NCBI RefSeq assembly: GCF_030272615.1 | Contig: NC_081409.1 | Coordinates: 530,322,291-530,386,290 of the forward strand | DNA: 64,000 nucleotides | Direction of reading: 5' to 3' | DNA from: Cryptomeria japonica | Taxonomy: Eukaryota > Streptophyta > Pinopsida > Cupressales > Cupressaceae | Part shown: in pieces, positions 1 through 10,663 of the stretch | Numbering within the stretch: the first letter of the stretch is position 1 | How the letters are laid out: every line of letters begins with the position of its first letter | The notes under the pieces: generated by a model | Database searches by the model: none | Told to the model about the DNA's origin: nothing | The model's input: only the letters and a program-made list of their open reading frames with translations | Program-made: the position numbers and the translations under genes

Positions 1-1150
1 TTTCCATATTTCCAATATTTATTTTTCTCTTTAGAACTCGAGCCATGTTGTGTTTCCTTATAAAGTGATATCTCTCCTTTCCTTACAAGCACATCTTCTA
101 TTTTGAGAGCACTATCCACCATCTTATTAAATGAAGGATATACTTACATTTAAAAATTATATTTTAACTCAGGAACTAGATTGCTAAGAAAAATGTCCAT
201 TTTCTCAGAATCAGGAATGGGTTGTGAATATCTAGAGAACATCTTTCTCCAACGTTGAAGGAAAGTGAGAAAAGGTCCCCCTGTCTTCTGTTTGGTATTA
301 CAGAGGTCAATCATAGTGATTGGATGATGAATGTTGTAGGAGTATTGTTGGAGGAACAATTCGACCAACTCCTAAAAAGATTTAATTCACGTAGGCAGGC
401 TTGAAAACCACTCCATGGCTTGTCCTCCTAGACTTCTTGGAAAGAGATGCATGAGATATGTCTGTCCGTGCATGAAATACATGCATAAAGAAAATAATTC
501 TCAAACATGGTCTTGAGGATCTAAGTTACCATCATATTTGTCAAATTTAGGAATTTCCACTCTTGAAGGAAATGGAGGCATGTGAATATTTTTGTCAAAT
601 GGGAACGGGAAGATTGTGTCCAAGGAATACTGCACAAAAGATTTATCCTTGTCTTTCATTTCTTTGATCTCAATTTTTAGTGCTTTCAATTGTTTGGTTA
701 CCAACATTAATGAAGTATCTTCTTCTTTAGTGATAAGGCTTTCAATGTTGTAGTCAGCGGGAAGTTTGGCTTCTTGTTTAGCCAATTCTAGAAAATATTC
801 TTCTTTTTCCCGGGCCATGATAATTTTCATCATTCTTCTGAAATCCATGTCCTTTTGACATTTAACTATAGTATCTTCTTCAAGTTCAGCAGGTTCAGAG
901 TCACTAGATGAAGAGTCATTATCAGTAGCTTGAGTGCCAATGTTATCTTGAGCACTATGTTAAGAAGCCTCTTTTTCCCACCTTCCCCAGACATATTAGA
1001 AGATAACGGTTGATCAAATATTGGTTGACTTGAGGATGAAGGTTTGTCAGAGATTGGGTCTTCTTGAAAGAATGGATTAGTTTGTAATGAAAAAGATTGT
1101 CCCTTACTTTTCTCAAAATTCTTAGAAGAGCTCCTAGTTTGAATAGGCAT
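1..1150 (-). pseudogene. gag: Ty3/gypsy gag, broken, N-terminal part
   Basis: Structural Gag polyprotein of an LTR retrotransposon, which would form the cytoplasmic virus-like particle. The minus-strand reading starts at 1150 with MPIQTRSSSK, the Thr/Arg/Ser-rich opening usual for plant gypsy gag. It continues in shifted frames through a charged helical stretch (848-600), then EIPKFDKYDGNLDPQDHV near 501-560 and the capsid-like PFLTFLQRWRKMFSRY segment near 215-280. At least two frameshifts (near 860-970 and 370-500) and several stops break it. Zinc knuckle, protease and pol would lie left of the window. Family assignment is firm; the exact lineage is not. Confidence 0.75.
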
Positions 1151-1541
1151 TTACAATTAATGTGACCGAGAGCTAGGAGTGATATAGAAGTCAAGATCAA
1201 ATCAGAGCTAGTTGTTCGCTTGAGCTAATAATTGAGTGAAGAGATTGAGACCAAGTCTGGTTTTAGGAACGATCTATCTTGTATAAGACATGATCTAAGC
1301 AGATCAAATTGATCAGATTGATGGATGATTGATTGAACTAGTTAGGATATAATCGAAAAAATTATGTAAGACAACAACATGAGTACACTATCAAGATTGC
1401 TATTCTCAGGATGAAAAATACCAGATATATGGTCACTATAGGACTAATTAGGCAAGTATGATAGATCTGAAAAGGCACACAAAACCACAAGTTTCTTGAC
1501 TGATGAAATCAGAGGCTCGTACTATTGGGACTCATTAAATT
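1151..1541 (-). other. Gypsy-1 leader, gag-proximal piece
   Basis: Non-coding 391 bp between the gag start and the 1542 insertion. Near the insertion it holds CTCGTACTATTGGGACTCATT, which resembles the CTCGTACGA repeats at 5391-5690, so the two stretches were contiguous before the insertion. No other signal seen. Confidence 0.5.
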
Positions 1542-3814
1542 TGAGTCAAGTTTAGAGGCCCATTTCAAAAAAATTCTCTGCATTCCCAAATAAGTTAGTT
1601 TGAATGGCCTAGTCAGAGAGAGGGTAAAATGGAGCCAGTTGATTTTCAGAGGGTAAGGCTCGTGAAATGTGTCCTACACCTTTCATTTGGCCTATGCAGT
1701 GATGTGCAACTTTTAGAATTTAGTTTGGATAAGTTTATCAGGTACCCATTTCAAGGGGCGAGTTGAAGGTGCATTTTAGGTGCAAATGCAGATTTTACCA
1801 AGTAGCTTACTTTGGGTGTTTATATCTTTTTCCTTGTTGATCATCATGAAGAGTTTCAAATTGGATTCAATTATATGCATAAATGTGAGTTATCTTGCAA
1901 AATTTCAAGTCCTTACAAATCCATTAGCTCAGTTTTCAAAGCTCAATCCGTTTGTAGTTGGTGTTGTTTGACAAGTCCCTGTTTCAGCTGCTAGTTGGAG
2001 CCCTATTTTGCATAAGTGTAAAATTTGCCTCATTAAACGTCATGCCAAAATGTTTGTCCTGAGCTATTGTTGATATAAATGACAAGTTGTGCTTCAAATT
2101 TCAAGCTCCTGCCAATCCGTTTAATCGGTTTTCAAAAGGGTTTATTGAGCCATCTATTTCAGTGATCCGTACTTTCGTTGTCGTATCAGTTAAAGTTGCT
2201 ATTTTCATGAGCGCACCATTTGCACCTAGTTGGCTTCATAGTTGAATTGAGTATTCTATGATTTAATATGTACTTCAAGGTACCCATACCTCAAATTTGA
2301 GGGTCTACGGAGGTCGTTTGATATTTTTAAAAAAGGCATCATGTGTTGCCTGAACATTGACTTCATCAGGTCCGCAATGCTGACAAAGCCAGTTGGTCAT
2401 TTTTGACAATTAATATCTCTTCACTCGGGATTCATCTTGAAAAACTGTTTGGTAGAGTTCATGCTTGTATATCAGAGTACACGCCTATCAGATGGCAAGG
2501 TCCAGAAAGGTGTTTTGATAGGTTTGAAAATTATGTCTTCGCGATTAAATGCAAAAATGTGGCACAAGTGCTTGAAAGTTGATCCGAAAACGGTGCCGAT
2601 CGATTCCAGAGGTATGTTTAAGGTTCTTGAAGCATTTTGAATGTTAGTTGCATGAAAACCAATTTTTGTTTAGCTGGACCCACTTTGGGGCCCGACCTGA
2701 CTTGCCACTTCATGCATCTTTTCAGGCAAAGTTAAAATTGTTATTTTTGCAATCATATGTTTATATGATTTAACTATGAAGGAATGGTATTTGTATCATT
2801 GAAAAGTAGAGATTTGTGGAGTTTGGGAAGTTTTAAAAATTCAAACAAGTGTATGTTGGCAAGTTCAGAACCAAATCTCCCCCTCAACGTAGCAATTGAA
2901 CAGGAAGCTTGAAATCTTTCTAGCAAAATGAAATGGCAGTCTTATGTCCAGTGTTTGGTGAAGGGAATTAAAACTCCAAAAATGCCATTGATAGATGCAG
3001 AGCCTCCTTCCTTCTCCCACATGTTGGCAGCCCTCAAAAGATTTCAACAATGGTTGGGGAGTGCAAATTAAAACCTTCAGGATTAAAAAACCTCCAAGCA
3101 AATGGAATTGCAGTTTTGAAAGGTTGGATGTGAAATAGTAAAAGGGATCATCAGTGTTATCTGATCTAAAGTCAATCTCTGAAGATCATTTGCTGCTGCC
3201 CTCACTTTGGGGTATTATCCATTAAAACTTCTCATCTTAGCACTATATATGTTGTCCTTGGACATGAATAGAAACATGAGAATGAAAAAGAGGCATAAAG
3301 GAGGTCACAGCTATTGTTAGAGAGGTCTAGGGAAAGTTTAGAACAAATGGCAAATCCTCATGTGGTTGAAGAGGCTGTAGAAACTTTCATGCAAATGCAA
3401 ATGCAATTAGCAGTGATCTTCTGCATGGTGGGTATTTGGAGGGCAACGATTGAAACATGGAGCAAATGTAAATGGCTAGTTCAAAGCCAAATCCTCTTCC
3501 TTGCTTGTTGTACGTGGTTTTTGGGCAGCATAGAAACCTTTCAAACAAATGCATTTGGGCATGTAGATGGTCATTTCTTCCTCCCTATGCAGTGGAATAA
3601 GAAGAGAAGGGCATAAAATCAATGAAATTCAAAGCATTGGTAGCCATTAAAACACTCAGAAATATTCAAAATGCATTTTTGGGTAAAACGCTTTATCCCA
3701 CATTGGCTGTGCACTAGGAGTTTTTAATATTTAAAACTAAGGCTTCACCCATCCATAGTGTCAAAGTCTCAAGAGGATTTTGATGCAAGTTGCTGATGGG
3801 CACCCAAGGTGAAC

Positions 3815-3828
3815 CCCACGCGCGTGGG
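3815..3828. promoter_or_regulatory. Perfect 14 bp palindrome CCCACGCGCGTGGG
   Basis: Self-complementary over all 14 bases. It contains CACGCG/CGCGTG, the core of CGCG-box elements bound by plant CAMTA factors (family knowledge). It lies in the GC-rich part of the putative U3. Function is inferred only. Confidence 0.35.
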
Positions 3829-4240
3829 CATGCTTCCTGAGGGGACCAAGGAGGCTGACAAGTGGTGACAAGCGGACCCCACACAAACACGAATCCTGAG
3901 GCAAGTGAATTTTGCAGAGAAGGTGCAGATTAACTAGCGAGTAGGTTTAGGAGACCCAATGACTGTCGCGACTTTGTGAAGGAAAGATGATCACTGATTA
4001 GCCATTGCGAAATGGCGAAAGATAGGTGGCGGGTCCGAGTGGTGATGACGGAGTGGTGACATGGCACTCAGGTGGTGGTCTGCGGTGGGCCCAACAGTTT
4101 CAATGAAAATGCCTGTTCAATGAGACCTGTAGACCACTCACCGAAGAAGAAATTCCATTGAAAGATCGAGCAACCAGACGACTAAGGTGGTGGACGCATG
4201 GCAGACCTGATAGATAGGTGGAGACTAGTAGACCCTGTGA

Positions 4241-4310
4241 GCCAATCAGAGACTGCCACGTGGCAGGACGTTAGGCCACAAAAGGGAAAAAATCAAAGTT
4301 AAATTGTATA
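4241..4310 (+). promoter_or_regulatory. Putative LTR core promoter: CCAAT, G-box, TATA-like
   Basis: GCCAATCAG at 4240-4248, then the perfect 14 bp palindrome CTGCCACGTGGCAG at 4253-4266 (a G-box, CACGTG, site for plant bZIP/bHLH factors), then ATTGTATAG near 4303. Order and spacing look like a plant promoter read on the plus strand. There is no expression evidence. Confidence 0.4.
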
Positions 4311-5390
4311 GTGTAAAAATTCAAAATTTAGATGATAGAGGCACATGAGTGATTAATTTGCTTAGAGGTTAATTTTTTCCCGAAATGGCAAGTATTGTAT
4401 ACCGTTGGAAATCCCTCAAGACAACGAATCCAGTCATAAAGTTTGTTTCAATAGATCTCTAACATTATGAGAGTAGTTTCCACAAAAAAGAGATTAGAAT
4501 ACTTTTCAGTTAGGGAAGAAGGCATCTGGCAATTTCAGTTGTAGACCTAATCTTTTCCCTCTTCTTCTTAGTCTCTATTCTTCTCATTTGGTGAAGGATC
4601 ACAAGAATTTTGTAAAGAACCTCTGGCAAAATATATTGAGGGCTTTTTTTTGGTTTTAAGAGGTTACTTAGAATTATGTAACATTTTCAAGAATGAATAT
4701 GAATATACAGATCAAAGTTTCAGGCCTAAAATTTCTTTGTCTTCTGGTGTGCATTCTTTGGTTTGCTGGTTTCATTTGGATAATTTAGGGTTGTTCAAAT
4801 GAGTATGGATTGTAAGACAATCTTATAGACATATTTCTGGCTTTTCTCTTCAGGAGAGGGATTAAATGTGCATGAAATAGTTCTATCAGTAGATCAATTA
4901 TTTGCTGCTATGAATCTGATGAATTGTTTTAGTTAAATGGGAGAGGACCTATGTATATGTTAAGCATGTATGGGGTTCATGAAAGCTGAGATGATGAGAT
5001 GTATGAGAGTGTTCAGTTTTGAAAATCCTTGCTTGATTTAGGTGACTCTGTGGCCTGGATAAGGTACTGGTACTTGTTATGGAATTCTTTCTATATTTCT
5101 TGAGGATCAATACTGAAAAATGAGCATAAGATTTTCCTTTATTATTTCAGTTTTAATGAGGTGATGAAATCCATGGGTTTTTAGCATTGGTTTACTGTGC
5201 ATCTCAATCTTAAAGTGTGAAAATATTCACAGAAGGTATACCCACCTGAACTTTGGATAAGTTCAAAGTATAGAAGGTTTTGCTAAAACCTTGTCATATG
5301 TTATTCTTGAATCCTATTTCCTTGGTGTCCTCTTTATATATCATAGACAGAGTTATTAAGTTTTCTAATAGAGAGGATAGGAAGAAATCA

Positions 5391-5690
5391 AAATTTGTGA
5401 CTAACACATACAACAAAATATTATGAACTAGACGATAATTTACCAGTTACAAGATGACAAACTGGGAATCTCGTATGAGTTACTACCTTAAGCTGTTTGG
5501 ACTCGTACGATAATTTAACACTTATCAGATGACAATTCCTAGTAGGTTGTACAACAAACTAGCAATGATGAAACTCTACATTTATCACTCATAGGACAAT
5601 TTATGATTAACCAGATGACAATTAACAGAGGCCAGGATGACAAAATAGAAGACTCGTACGACTTAGGAATGAATAGGGATGAGTTTTTGA
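5391..5690 (-). repeat. Degenerate repeats with CTCGTACGA cores
   Basis: Three to four imperfect copies of a 70-80 bp unit containing a GATAATTTA-like stretch, CAGATGACAA and ACTCGTACGA, at about 5430-5500, 5505-5575, 5590-5640 and a partial one ending at 5665. The core TCGTACGA is palindromic. A further diverged copy sits at 1511-1536 across the insertion. They lie in the Gypsy-1 leader. Confidence 0.55.
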
Positions 5691-5699
5691 CAAGAACAA

Positions 5700-6719
5700 A
5701 GTTTAGAGCACTGATTTTTTGATGTTTTGATTATTTTCTCTAGTTTCAGGGTTTCAGTTTCAATTTCAAGGACAAAAACACAACAAACATGCAAGATGTA
5801 AAGTGACTTCAAGCACAACACGCTAATACTAAGGAAGTTGGCTGAGAGAGAAAACCTTTGCTCTCAATCTTAGGTACATGCCTAATAGCTAATTAGAATA
5901 CGACCGTTGAATCTCACGAAATGGATTCTCAATGCCATATTAGGCAACTCCAAATGCTAATAGGGGCACGATATGGCAAGTATCTTGGGAGAGTTACTAT
6001 CTCTCTTTGACAAAGATTATCCCCCTTTCAAAGATGAACTAGGTAGCTTCTATCTTAACGTTATTAATATGGACTTCCACTCAAAATTACACCTTGAACT
6101 TGCACAAGCACGATTGAGGCCTATAGCTTGACAAGGTATTGAAACAAGATGTAGTCATGCAAGTGTGATTGAGACCACACGGCCCTACAAAATGACCGAT
6201 AGGAGAGTTCTCAAAGAGAAAAAAATAACTCCATACTCCAAGACTTTAATCCCAATAGGTCTATTTATTATAGTGAGTCAGAATGTGTAGGTCTAGTTGT
6301 ACTCACTTGGGTCATTCTCACAAGGTGATTACTTTTTCCCACTATGACAGGCTCGCTAAAGGAACACAAATCTCAAAACTAGAAAAGATTCAAGGTTTTA
6401 GATTTCGGATTGTTGATATAGACAAGAACATACTCTCCTACCTTTTAGACTCTTCTCAAACATGAAAAATAGATTTGTTCATTTACCATATTGCAATTTA
6501 AGTGCCTAGAAAACAATACGCAAAGTTTACTTGAATCTCCTCAGGCAACTTGCAAAAACAATGAATTAGTAGTCATATTGTTTTTGAGCGACAAGGATGT
6601 TCTTAGACAAACATTCTACAAAAAGTAGTTAGACTATGAAAAACTCTCTCAGGCTGACAGAAAATAGATCAGGGTTAACATTAGTATTACCAAATTTCAA
6701 TAAAAAAACCCTAAAATGC
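5700..6719 (-). other. Gypsy-1 conserved leader region
   Basis: Non-coding leader between the PBS-proximal repeats and gag. On the minus strand it reads like the LARD-1 leader at 35570-35870 on the plus strand: both have CAAGTGAGTACA, an ACTCACTATAATAAATAGNCC block, then TCTCAATCACNCTTGC and GAGGCCTATAGC-like stretches. A short open frame at 6283-6465 shows no family similarity and is judged accidental. Conservation between elements with different LTRs suggests a role in packaging or translation, which is inference. Confidence 0.55.
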
Positions 6720-6900
6720 TGTCTATTTTTTATAGAATAAAATAGAGTATCATACAAGTATTCTCACATAGCCGTACAAGTATTCACAACATATCGTATG
6801 ACAAAGTATAAATTCTCATCCTCTACCTTGCAGAGATTCATACGATCTTTTGTAGAAATTGTATGGACAGAATCCAAAAAAATTGAAATGGAATGATCTA
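6720..6900 (-). repeat. PBS-proximal imperfect repeats, Gypsy-1
   Basis: Several copies of a short motif of the type CGTACAAGTATTCACA or TCGTATGACA (about 6745, 6772, 6795, 6838), placed just downstream of the PBS in element order. Copies are degenerate and I give no fixed period. Confidence 0.4.
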
Positions 6901-6923
6901 CAAGGCCAAAAATTGTAATCTTC

Positions 6924-6942
6924 TGCCCCACAATGGGCACCA
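6924..6942 (-). promoter_or_regulatory. Gypsy-1 primer binding site
   Basis: The minus strand reads TGGTGCCCATTGTGGGGCA, 4 bp from the inner LTR edge at 6947. It opens with TGG, complement of the tRNA CCA end, and resembles lysine-type PBSs of plant gypsy elements. The tRNA was not verified. Confidence 0.6.
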
Positions 6943-6946
6943 AAAA

Positions 6947-8530
6947 TGTGTGTGAAAAGTGATAATCTGTAAGTTGTAAGGCACAAACACTTCAATAAGT
7001 CAAAGCATGCATGGTTAGACAGATATAATCAATGAATGTAAAAACCATAACAAATCAACCTATTGTGTTCTAAAAGATTCGAGTATAGACTTGTTCTCAG
7101 ATTTATCTAAGCAATACTAGTGACTAGACTACACCAAGATGGAGGATTTAATCTATATGAGCACAAAATTAAGCTAAATGGATGCAAGATTAAGCAAATT
7201 AAGCTAGATGGATGCAAGCAATGATTATCAAGATATATGATTCTAATCAAGCTAACACGATTAAACTAATAGGCAAGAAAGATAAGATGCAATAATCTCA
7301 ATACACAATATTCTCAATGACTCTAGAGAGAAAACAACATAATAACAAAAAATCTCCAAGGTCTCTTGATTGAGAGATGAAAGGCTGAATTTATAGAGAA
7401 TCCAAAGAGAGACCAATGGTCAAGATTGATTAATGATGAGTGGTTGAATTTCCTCAAGAGAAAGCACAATCCAAGTGAATTGAAATGATTGGGTGCTTTA
7501 ATTCAGTTTCACAGGAGATTAAGATTGAGTTGATCTTGAGATAAATTCAATTAAAGCCCGATTTAATGCATTTGAGTTATAAGTTTGAGTTTGCATTGGA
7601 GATAAAATCAATTGAAATCATGCACTTGAGATAAAATTAGTTAATTTCATGCATATTTCTTTTATTTGCTCAAGATTTTTATTAGAAATAGCCATTTTAA
7701 TGCAACTAAATCCTTTTCCTCAAGATTTGCTTTGAGTTTAAATTTAGAGAAAATGATTTATTCAATTTAATTGCTTTTCTTTCTTTTCTAAGATTTTTCA
7801 AGTTATCTAAAATTTAGAGAAAGAAATATCTCAAGTTGATTTCTTTTCTCAATTTAAGTCCTTTGTTACAAATTAATTCCTTTTTTTCAAATTAATTCAT
7901 TTTTGCAAATTAATTCCTTTTTTAAAATTAATTCCTTGTTGACAATTTAATGAGAAATTTATTTATTAATTAAATATACTAGGATATTTAATTAAATGAA
8001 TAGGATAATTGATTAAAATGATTTACTTGGAATGATTAATTAATTAAATAAACATTTAATTAATTTAGAATGATTTATTTGCCATGTGACATTGATTATC
8101 GAGGAATTAATTAATTAGATGTTCAAGATTGCATAATAATTGAATAATTCAAAATTCTAGGAAAAATGATTATTCAATTAAATGAACAAATTGATTGAAA
8201 GAATAGTAATGCAGCCTCCTAGAAAATTGAAATTTAAAATTAGGATTATATATAAAAAAATAACCTCTTAATTTAAAATTATCCAAAAGAGATTGAATTT
8301 TTTAAATTAGGGCCTATGGGATACCACTTAATTTAAAATTTAAAATGGACACAATTAGGGAAGATTATAATTAACCACTTAATTTTAAATGTTTCCTTGA
8401 AAGTTGTAATGTTGAAATTGGAAAATGTTTTCGAGTTTGGAGGGATCAAAACCTGAGAAAATCAGCCAATTTTCTAGATTCAAGCAATTAAATACAGTCA
8501 TAACAGTCTCCCAAAATTTTGGGAAAAAAG
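6947..8530 (-). repeat. Gypsy-1 5' LTR
   Basis: Read on the plus strand it starts TGTGTGTGAAAAGTG right after the PBS gap and runs about 1.58 kb of AT-rich non-coding DNA to CCAGCAACA near 8530, where Copia-A LTR homology begins. The right edge is uncertain by about 5 bp because the TSD with Copia-A is not clean. Positions 7850-8400 are very rich in TTAATT/AATTAA runs. The partner 3' LTR is outside the window. Confidence 0.6.
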
Positions 8531-9053
8531 CCAGCAACATGCTACACCATTAGAAATATTGCATAACATGAAAATCATTACTGGTTGATGAAAACCACCA
8601 AAAAATTGCACAATGATCAATGCAGATTGCCAAAACAAATAGGAGATGACTAGGAAACACTAGCAAGCACATTAGAATAATCCAGAATAGTTGCACCAAT
8701 GCTACTTTTCAAATCTTCATCTGTCAACATCTAGAAGCAAGAACACAACAAATCAGCAACTGTCATGAAGAAAGATAACTTGCAGGTCACCAAATCATGA
8801 ACCATATAAAATGAAGATACACAAGATCATCCCAAACAATATCCCAAAGCCTCAACACCAAATCTTATCACACTGAAATATACCAGAGGAAATACGGGTC
8901 TCTGCAAAATAGTGATCAACAAAACCAAACTACAAAACCGTATCAAAAAATCTTCCCAAACTCACCGAAATAAATCATAGGAATATGTTGACATCAATGA
9001 CAACAACATATCCTAGCAACAACAATGAATAGCCATATCCAACAACTCCAACA
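8531..9053 (-). repeat. Copia-A 3' LTR, remaining 523 bp
   Basis: Matches 25515-26032 almost colinearly (GCTACACCATNAGAAAT, CCGGTTGATGAAAACCACC-like, ACAACATATCCTAGCAAC, ending CCAACAACTCCAACA). In element orientation the LTR begins TGTTGGAGTTGTTGG. The rest of the LTR lies left of the Gypsy-1 insertion, outside the window. Confidence 0.8.
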
Positions 9054-9068
9054 ATCTCCCCCTTTGGC
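9054..9068 (-). promoter_or_regulatory. Copia-A polypurine tract
   Basis: The minus strand reads GCCAAAGGGGGAGAT directly next to the 3' LTR start TGTTGG. This is the usual copia plus-strand priming site. Confidence 0.75.
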
Positions 9069-9235
9069 ATTGATGGCAACATATGAATGTGAAAAACAAT
9101 CAATGCAAAGAAAGAAGATAGTATCAACAAACTCCCCCTAAGATGAAGATAGCTAATGCATTTTTTTACATGATCTCTCTCCTACTTTGAAAACAATGCC
9201 AAAGATCTCCAAAACAGAAAACCAAACTCTCTCTC

Positions 9236-9583
9236 TATTACAAGCTAGGGTTGTCATTGCACCAAAAGATCAACCTGTCAATGCCCGATACAACCACTAG
9301 ACTTATAGAATCCACAAGAGGCTATTAAACCATGTCACGAATCCTCACAAGGGACATTGGCCCACTACCAACAATCCCCCTCCTAGCGTCACTCACCATG
9401 GCCTGCATGATTCAAACCTATGACCAAGCTCTGATGCCACCCACTTGTTACAAGCTAGGGTTGTTTCTGCACCAAAAGATTGACCTTTCAATTCCTGATA
9501 CAACCACTAGACTTATAGAATCCATAGGAGGTTGTTAAACTATGTCGTGAATCCCTGAGAGGGACACTAGCCCACTACCAACA
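9236..9583 (-). mobile_element. TRIM-1: complete miniature LTR retrotransposon
   Basis: A 348 bp non-coding element with two 138 bp terminal direct repeats (9236-9373 and 9446-9583), each ending CCACTACCAACA and starting TRTTACAAGCTAGGGTTG, and a 72 bp internal part. On the minus strand the internal part holds TGGCATCAGAGC (9428-9439, initiator-Met PBS) and a purine tract CTAGGAGGGGAT (9374-9385) next to the other repeat. It is flanked by the 5 bp duplication CTCTC (9231-9235, 9584-9588). This is the full TRIM architecture. The repeats differ at roughly 10% of positions, so it is old. It must have been moved by another element's enzymes. Confidence 0.88.
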
Positions 9584-9712
9584 CTCTCCAAAATTCACAA
9601 AAATATCTCTCCCAAAACACAAACTACTCTAGCAGAGGAGCAACACCAACTCATCAAATCGGATAAAAGAATAAGGCTCTAAAATCCACCGGATCGATGC
9701 AACTCAATGCAT

Positions 9713-10663
9713 CTAGTTCTCATCAAGAGGGGTGGATACCCCTAACTTGTCTCTCAAGTAAATAAATGTATCTATAAGAAAATGCTTAGTGAAAATATCA
9801 TCAATTTGTTCCTTTGTAGAGACATACTCTATCTTCACCTTTCCTTCACTGACTTTCTCTCTCAAGTAATTAAATTTGATTGATATATGCTTAGTCTTTG
9901 AATGTTTCCCTAAATTCTTTACCATGCTTATAGCACTGGAATTATCAAAGTAAATGATAGTAGGCTCATCATGAATGAATCTGATATCTTTCAACATTTG
10001 CTTCATCGAAACTATCTGAGTGCAATTACTAGTAGTAGCAATGTACTTAGCTTCACGAGTAGATAAAGATATTGAATCTTGTTTCTTGCTTACGCGTGAA
10101 ACCAACTTCTTTCCGAAAAAGAATGCTCCACCAATAGTACTCTTATGGTCATCAATATCACCAGCCCAATCTTCATCAGAGTAGGTACATAACATAAATT
10201 CATCATTCTTTGGATACCATAAACCATATTCCACAGTTCCCTTTAGATAACTGAATATCCTCATAACAATAGTGACATGAGTCTCCTTTGTATCAGCTTG
10301 ATATCTAGTATCCATACACACAACATGCATAATGCCAGACCTAGTCTGAGTAAGATATAGCAGTCCACCAACCATAGATCTGTATAAACTTTGATTATCT
10401 TTTGGAGATTCATCATTTTTAGACAATTTTCAACTAGTCACCATAGGAGTTTCGACCGGTTTGGAATCATCTAGTCCAAACTTCTTCAACAGTTCCTTCA
10501 CATACTTAGTTTGAGATATAAAGATACCTTTTTTTGTCTTTGCAATCTGTAAACCTAAGAAAAACTTCATCTCACCAATCATAGACATCTCAAATTCTTT
10601 CTACATATCACCAGAAAACTTCATACTCATATCATCATCACCACCAAAAATAATGTTAGCAAC
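9713..10663 (-). pseudogene. pol: Copia-A pol: RT C-terminus and RNase H
   Basis: C-terminal part of the copia polyprotein, needed for cDNA synthesis. RNase H is open from 10426 to 9713 (237 codons). It has YSDEDWAG, STREAKYIA and YFDNSSA supplying the acidic catalytic residues, then KHSKTKHISIKFNYLRE and the terminal GVSTPLDEN. Upstream (10663-10427) RT reads IIFGGDDDMS and an EMKFFLG-type segment, with stops near 10602 and 10430. The YVDD catalytic box itself is lost at the LINE-A junction at about 10660. The other half of RT is at 16290-16996. Confidence 0.88.

Larger units (their letters stand above)
1542..5390 (+). mobile_element. 3.85 kb TG..CA insertion, probable solo LTR
   Basis: Begins TGAGTCAAG, ends GAAGAAATCA, and is flanked by AAATT at 1537-1541 and 5391-5395, the 5 bp duplication expected for an LTR element. 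Removing it restores a continuous Gypsy-1 leader. No gag or pol similarity and no terminal direct repeats are visible, so a solo LTR of unusual length is the simplest reading; a non-autonomous element is possible. Plus orientation is inferred from promoter-like motifs (CCAAT at 4241, palindromic G-box at 4253, TATA-like at about 4303) followed by AT-rich sequence with polyadenylation-like GAATATGAATATAC near 4698. Short ORFs at 2437-2640 and 3314-3616 look accidental. Confidence 0.55.
1..8530 (-). mobile_element. Gypsy-1: Ty3/gypsy LTR retrotransposon, 5' half
   Basis: Minus-strand element whose 3' half lies outside the window. In element order I see the 5' LTR (6947 to about 8530), a PBS complement, short repeats, a leader (6460 to 5700), a spacer and the start of gag (1150 to beyond the left edge). 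A 3.85 kb TG..CA insertion (1542-5390) splits the leader. The element appears to sit inside the 3' LTR of Copia-A, because Copia-A LTR homology resumes abruptly at about 8531. The gag has the FDKYDG..DP signature seen in Tat/Athila-type plant elements; with no pol in view the lineage is not settled. Confidence 0.7.

Noticed and set aside
1780-2640. Small plus-strand frames
   Set aside because: No motif, start context or conservation; they lie in a putative LTR.
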